In this document: one piece after another, positions 13,273 to 16,405 of the stretch
Numbering within the stretch: position 1 is the stretch's first letter
How the letters are laid out: each line of letters starts with the position of its first letter
Assembly: GCA_900543885.1 (NCBI GenBank)
Contig: UQTA01000072.1
Span: 1 to 16,405 of the forward strand
DNA from: an uncultured Clostridium sp.
GTDB taxonomy: Bacteria; Bacillota; Clostridia; Lachnospirales; Lachnospiraceae
Direction of reading: 5' to 3'
DNA: 16,405 nt
Made by a program: the position numbers and the translations under genes
Notes under the pieces: model-generated
Databases searched by the model: none
Told to the model about the DNA's origin: nothing
The model's input: the letters and a program-made list of their open reading frames with translations, nothing else

Positions 13273-14116
13273 ATTTTCCCTTATAGCGCACCAGCTGGCC
13301 CAGCAATTCTTCAAAACATACCCCATTTTCAACAGGTATCTGAAGTTCTTCCGAGCGGCGGATACAATCTTTTACAAAGTCAGCCGCCAGAGTCACTCCT
13401 TCTGCTAAGCTTCCGCCTCTTACGCAGACACCGGCCACTACTGATGAAAATACATCTCCTGTACCCGGACGCTCTGTTCCAACTTTTTTACGGCGGATAT
13501 AGGTTATTTCCTTTCCCTTTTCTGCCACTGCATTTACCAGATACTCTCCTTTTCGTACTCCTGTGATCACCACACCGGAAGGCCCCATATCCAAAAGTTC
13601 TTCTGCAAGATCTTCTATCTCTTTCCGGCTCCAGGCATTTTTTTTGTAAGAACGCTTTGTTAAAATACAGGCTTCTGTAAGGTTGGGCGTCAAAATATCT
13701 GCCATTTCTGCCAGTTCTTTCATTTTACTGCACATAGACTCTGTGTAAGTGGCATAAGCTTCTCCATGGTCTCCCATAATGGGATCTACGATCACTTTGG
13801 TTTTTGGTCCCTTAAATTCCGTGATCATATTTTTCACGATCTGGATCTGGCGCTCAGAACCTAAAAAGCCAGAAACTATGCCGTCAAAGGATAATTTCAG
13901 TTCTTTCCATTTTTCTATATAGGGTTCCATTTTATCTGTGTAATCATCAAAAAAATAAACCGGAAACCCTGTGTGATTAGAAAGCACTGAGGTGGGAACC
14001 GGACAGCACTGGATCTTCAGTGCCGCTAAAACAGGCAGAGCCGCTGTAATAGAACAGCGGCCGTAACCTGAAAGATCATTGATCATTGCGATTTTTTTCT
14101 GGTGGTATTGTGTCAT
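13271..14116 (-). CDS. Pyridoxamine/pyridoxal kinase
   Basis: A 281-residue ribokinase-superfamily kinase of the pyridoxal kinase (PdxK/PdxY) group: phosphorylates vitamin B6 vitamers to their 5'-phosphates for PLP salvage. Visible motifs are INDLSGYGRCS near the N-terminus, VLSNHTGFPV (44-53, vitamer site), VDPIMGD (110-116, the Mg-ATP region), TPNLTEA (143-149) and GTGDVFSS (218-225, anion hole with catalytic Asp221). AGGAG lies about 7 nt before the ATG at 14116. The gene follows an ECF transporter S-component gene by 47 bp on the same strand, a pairing that fits uptake followed by trapping of vitamin B6. ThiD-type hydroxymethylpyrimidine kinase is the nearest alternative; the SNHTGF segment favours the B6 kinase. 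Confidence 0.9.
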   Translation of the reverse strand: MTQYHQKKIAMINDLSGYGRCSITAALPVLAALKIQCCPVPTSVLSNHTGFPVYFFDDYTDKMEPYIEKWKELKLSFDGIVSGFLGSERQIQIVKNMITEFKGPKTKVIVDPIMGDHGEAYATYTESMCSKMKELAEMADILTPNLTEACILTKRSYKKNAWSRKEIEDLAEELLDMGPSGVVITGVRKGEYLVNAVAEKGKEITYIRRKKVGTERPGTGDVFSSVVAGVCVRGGSLAEGVTLAADFVKDCIRRSEELQIPVENGVCFEELLGQLVRYKGK

Positions 14117-14163
14117 TTTTCACTCCTGGATCTTATATGTCCCCACAAAACCGGGGCGATCAT

Positions 14164-14781
14164 TTATTTTAATTTATCAAATAAACCAGAACGGATCAGC
14201 GCCGTTCTCACCGGCATATAGATCACAACTGACGCAACTGTAGAAGTAACTGCATTAATAGAAGTTGCTGCTACATTCCATGCAAGTGTCAGCTCTGCTG
14301 CAGGTTTTCCCATGATCCATAATTTATAATAGTATCCTACTAACGGATCAAAGATCACATTAAATAACAGGCCGCTGACTGCTGCTGCAATAACAAAAGT
14401 TAATACCTTTTTGCTGTCTTTTGTTTCATTGATATGCCCTATGTGATGTGCTACCAGACCAGTGATCAGGCCAATGCACAGTTTTAAAATAAAGGTCTTT
14501 GGTGCATAGAACACATACTTAGGATCAAAAAGGTCACCGATGGTCATACCAATCGCTCCGCCTAAGCCGCCGTAAAAACCGCCTAAAAGCAATGCGCCTA
14601 AAACGCACACTGCATTTCCAAGATGGATCGAAGTAGCATCCCCGCCTGGCAGATAGATCTTAAACTGTAAAAACGTAAATACGACATAAGATAATGCTGC
14701 AAAAAGTCCGGTAAGAGCTATCTTATAGACTTTGCTGCTTCCTGCCTTTGATTCTTTCTGTACTGCCTGTGCTGTATTCAT
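14164..14781 (-). CDS. ECF transporter S component, probably for vitamin B6
   Basis: A 205-residue membrane protein with about six hydrophobic helices, the size and pattern of energy-coupling-factor substrate-binding (S) components: KVYKIALTGLFAALSYVVFT helix 1, then GDATSIHLGNAVCVLGALLLGG and a GAIGMTIGDLFDPKY loop. S components bind a vitamin and dock with a shared EcfA/A'/T module encoded elsewhere. Substrate assignment as pyridoxine/pyridoxamine rests on the downstream B6 kinase gene and upstream MocR-like boxes, so it is inference (PdxU-type). I chose the ATG at 14781 since AGGAGG is 6 nt upstream; a longer frame to 14814 lacks a site. No thiamine (TPP) riboswitch is present upstream, although thiN is the next gene. 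Confidence 0.85.
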   Translation of the reverse strand: MNTAQAVQKESKAGSSKVYKIALTGLFAALSYVVFTFLQFKIYLPGGDATSIHLGNAVCVLGALLLGGFYGGLGGAIGMTIGDLFDPKYVFYAPKTFILKLCIGLITGLVAHHIGHINETKDSKKVLTFVIAAAVSGLLFNVIFDPLVGYYYKLWIMGKPAAELTLAWNVAATSINAVTSTVASVVIYMPVRTALIRSGLFDKLK

Positions 14782-14842
14782 AATTGTCCTCCTCTGACCA
14801 GTTTCCTGTAACAAGCTTTATCCGGTCCTTTCGTTTGAAGGT

Positions 14843-14929
14843 ATACTAGCACTTTACTGGATAGTATTAAATATCCAGTTTGTTCATTTTGAACCAGTCC
14901 AGTATGATAATTTCATTTATAATGTCCAG
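14843..14929 (-). promoter_or_regulatory. Promoter and CTGGA(C/T) box cluster upstream of the ECF/B6 kinase unit
   Basis: Minus strand carries CTGGAC at 14924-14929 and 14897-14902 (27-bp step), CTGGTTC at 14891-14897, and an 8-bp inverted repeat ACTGGATA/TATCCAGT spanning 14856-14879. Immediately downstream is an extended -10 candidate, TGCTAGTAT (hexamer 14843-14848), without a recognisable -35. Repeated CTGGAC boxes are typical of operators for MocR-type (GntR-aminotransferase) regulators such as TauR. PdxR, which controls B6 genes, belongs to that family. The operator reading is inference. Confidence 0.5.
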
Positions 14930-14969
14930 CTAAAGAAGAATAAAAGCAGAATACCGGCTGGTTTTCTTA

Positions 14970-15620
14970 TCAGTCGTGAGATTCCACAGTGATCAAAACA
15001 CCATCTGTCAAAGTTACGATTCCTTCCTCTTCTACCAGTTCATTGCTGATACACAGGCTGGTTCCAATGGAGATATCTCTATCTGTCAGTGGATATTTAA
15101 AGCCTTTTAAAGTGATCCCGGTCACCTCTTCTGTAAGCGGAAGAAAAGAAATATATTTACCCCATACTTCTCCTTTTCGGAAACTATGCTCTCCGTCGAT
15201 CAGATACAGGCGGTTTTGAGAATCTATGATCTCTGCATAGGTGCCTTTTTGCAGACATGGGAACAGAAGATGTATATTTCCGATCATATGATCCAGTCTT
15301 CCCCCTGTTGCTCCTAAAAGCGTAATATGGCTGCAATTCATGGCAAGTGCCCGCTTAATAGCCAGTTCTGTATCCGTATCATCTTTTTCCGGCTGGTGTA
15401 CTTCCCAGATGATGTGTTCCATTTTCCGGTAATAAGCAAGTATTTCCGGGTGAACCGTATCAAAATCTCCTACGATCACATCTGGAATGATCCCTAGCTC
15501 TTTGGCTGCTTCCAGCCCGCCATCTACAGCGATCACTTTCTCATATTTATTTTTCTCTAAAAAGGGACCGGCGAAAGCCAGGGAAAGCTTCCCGCCGGTT
15601 AAGATCAGACAACGTTTCAT
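14970..15620 (-). CDS. thiN: Thiamine pyrophosphokinase
   Basis: A 216-residue cytoplasmic kinase that transfers pyrophosphate from ATP to thiamine, making TPP directly. Motifs: VDGGLEAAKELG (32-43), VGDFDT (50-55), EKDDTDTELA (78-87) and GATGGRLDHMIGN (103-115), all characteristic of the family, followed by the C-terminal beta-sandwich domain. The ATG at 15620 overlaps the rpe stop as ATGA, so the two are translationally coupled. The same rpe-thiN order occurs in Bacillus after prkC and rsgA. The next gene downstream is 189 bp away and has its own predicted promoter. Confidence 0.96.
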   Translation of the reverse strand: MKRCLILTGGKLSLAFAGPFLEKNKYEKVIAVDGGLEAAKELGIIPDVIVGDFDTVHPEILAYYRKMEHIIWEVHQPEKDDTDTELAIKRALAMNCSHITLLGATGGRLDHMIGNIHLLFPCLQKGTYAEIIDSQNRLYLIDGEHSFRKGEVWGKYISFLPLTEEVTGITLKGFKYPLTDRDISIGTSLCISNELVEEEGIVTLTDGVLITVESHD

Positions 15621-16282
15621 TTCTCGTATTCCTTAAAAATCTGGTTGAATTCTTTTACTCTTGCTGCCGGGTCAGAGCCGAAAACAGCAGAGCCCGCTAC
15701 AAATATATTTGCACCTGCTTCTAATACATCTCTTACATTAGCTGCGCTGATGCCGCCGTCTACCTGGATATCGGTGGTAAGGCCCTTTGCATCACACATA
15801 GCCCGCACCTGTTTTACCTTTTCCAAGGTATATGGAATGAATTTCTGACCGCCAAAACCTGGATTTACAGTCATGATCAATACCATATCTACCTGTCCTA
15901 AAATGCATTCCAGTACAGACACAGGAGTAGCAGGATTTAAAGCAACACCTGCTTTACAGCCTGCTTCTTTGATCTGATTTACGACCCGGTCCAGATGGGT
16001 ACATGCTTCTGCATGTACGGTAATAATATCCGCTCCCGCCTTTTTAATATCTTCTACATAACGGCCTGGTTCTTCCACCATCATGTGAACATCAAAGGTC
16101 ATATTTGTAACCTTTCTCAGGCTTTTAAGAACCGGCATTCCAAAAGAAATACTTGGAACAAAAGCTCCGTCCATTACATCCAGGTGCAGATAAGATGCCC
16201 CTGCTTCTTCGATCTCATGAACCTGTTCTCCCAGTCTGGTAAAATCTGCCGCCAACAGTGACGGTGCTACTTTGTATTCCAT
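15617..16282 (-). CDS. rpe: Ribulose-phosphate 3-epimerase
   Basis: Interconverts D-ribulose 5-phosphate and D-xylulose 5-phosphate in the pentose phosphate pathway. A 221-residue TIM barrel with APSLLAADF at the N-terminus, HLDVMDGAFVP (metal/catalytic Asp), DVHMMVEEP, TVNPGFGGQ (phosphate loop) and QVDGGI (second catalytic Asp). I chose the ATG at 16282 because GGAG sits 6 nt upstream and the length fits the family. A GTG at 16318 would add twelve residues (PPAEGGG...) translated from a GC-rich hairpin, which is unlikely. First gene of the rpe-thiN pair in this window; no convincing promoter was found in the 123 bp upstream. Confidence 0.96.
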   Translation of the reverse strand: MEYKVAPSLLAADFTRLGEQVHEIEEAGASYLHLDVMDGAFVPSISFGMPVLKSLRKVTNMTFDVHMMVEEPGRYVEDIKKAGADIITVHAEACTHLDRVVNQIKEAGCKAGVALNPATPVSVLECILGQVDMVLIMTVNPGFGGQKFIPYTLEKVKQVRAMCDAKGLTTDIQVDGGISAANVRDVLEAGANIFVAGSAVFGSDPAARVKEFNQIFKEYEK

Positions 16283-16297
16283 ATTAATCTCCATTCC

Positions 16298-16316
16298 GCC
16301 GCCTTCGGCTGGCGGC
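16298..16316 (-). other. GC-rich hairpin just upstream of the rpe ribosome-binding site
   Basis: Minus strand GCCGCC (16311-16316) and GGCGGC (16298-16303) form a 6-bp GC stem around AGCCGAA. It ends about 9 nt before the GGAG site of rpe. No U tract follows in either direction, so it is not a normal terminator; it might influence translation or mRNA stability. Confidence 0.4.
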
Positions 16317-16318
16317 AC

Positions 16319-16405
16319 AAATAGTAACGAAAGTATTTCAACTCTCTATGTTGTGCTGTAAAATATTTGCAAGAAGCTACACTACAAAGCACGGGAGGAG
16401 GAGTT
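16319..16405. other. Right-edge intergenic segment with plus-strand SD-like sequence
   Basis: No coding frame is supported here. On the plus strand GGGAGGAGGAG (about 16394-16404) looks like a strong ribosome-binding site for a gene beginning just beyond the window, which would be divergent from rpe. A TAAAAT (about 16361) could be its -10, but the -35 is poor. Confidence 0.3.

Noticed and set aside
14815..14969. TPP riboswitch upstream of the ECF component because thiN is adjacent
   Set aside because: None of the conserved TPP blocks (such as CUGAGA or the ACC-UGA segments) is present; the region instead has CTGGA(C/T) boxes and a B6 kinase follows.
1..16405. tRNA, rRNA, CRISPR array, toxin-antitoxin or phage defence genes
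   Set aside because: I saw no regularly spaced repeats, tRNA-like cloverleaf with a CCA-type end, or proteins of those families; the window is metabolic and transport chromosome.

Overview
The window reads as ordinary chromosome from a Gram-positive, moderately low-GC gut-type Clostridia, most likely a Lachnospiraceae member. I base this on strong AGGAGG-type ribosome-binding sites, GTG starts, rho-independent terminators, a ZTP riboswitch, a stand-alone AICAR transformylase next to a PurO-type IMP cyclohydrolase, a pyrBI pair, an ECF vitamin transporter component and an rpe-thiN pair. There is no transposase, integrase, phage gene, CRISPR array, rRNA or tRNA. Thirteen protein genes are recognisable; one runs off the left edge. 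The genus is inference.

Layout. 1-1598 (minus): the first 532 codons of a five-helix membrane phosphoglycerol-transferase/sulfatase of the lipoteichoic-acid-synthase type, with an unusually acidic cytoplasmic N-terminus. 1720-3054 (minus): a MATE-family efflux transporter. 3166-5273 (minus): a purine unit consisting of a promoter, a ZTP (pfl) riboswitch whose 3' half overlaps a terminator, purO (IMP cyclohydrolase) and a purH-like AICAR transformylase. The MATE gene follows without a visible terminator and may share this transcript.

5334-9681: a three-gene minus-strand ABC cassette with overlapping genes (ATPase, an Ig-like single-span surface protein, and a MacB/FtsX-type permease). It is bracketed on both sides by intergenic elements of about 134-151 bp. 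Each has GTTAC-type terminal inverted repeats enclosing two hairpins, so each could fold as a three-way junction. They look like two members of one dispersed repeat family.

9712-11242 (plus): pyrB-pyrI, the catalytic and regulatory chains of aspartate carbamoyltransferase, with a promoter, a structured leader and a strong terminator. 11264-13228 (minus): a small glyoxalase-I-like VOC protein and serS, which has atypical class-II motifs 2 and 3. 13244-14929 (minus): a probable vitamin B6 salvage unit (ECF S component then pyridoxamine/pyridoxal kinase), preceded by several CTGGA(C/T) boxes resembling MocR/PdxR operators. 14970-16282 (minus): rpe and thiN, overlapping by ATGA, an arrangement shared with the Bacillus prkC-rsgA-rpe-thiN neighbourhood.

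Most genes are housekeeping metabolism. The items worth a second look are the riboswitch/terminator switch, the paired junction-forming elements around the ABC cassette, the internal duplication in the cassette's surface protein, the MocR-like operator cluster, and the divergent SerRS motifs. I did not find a convincing new defence or mobile system.
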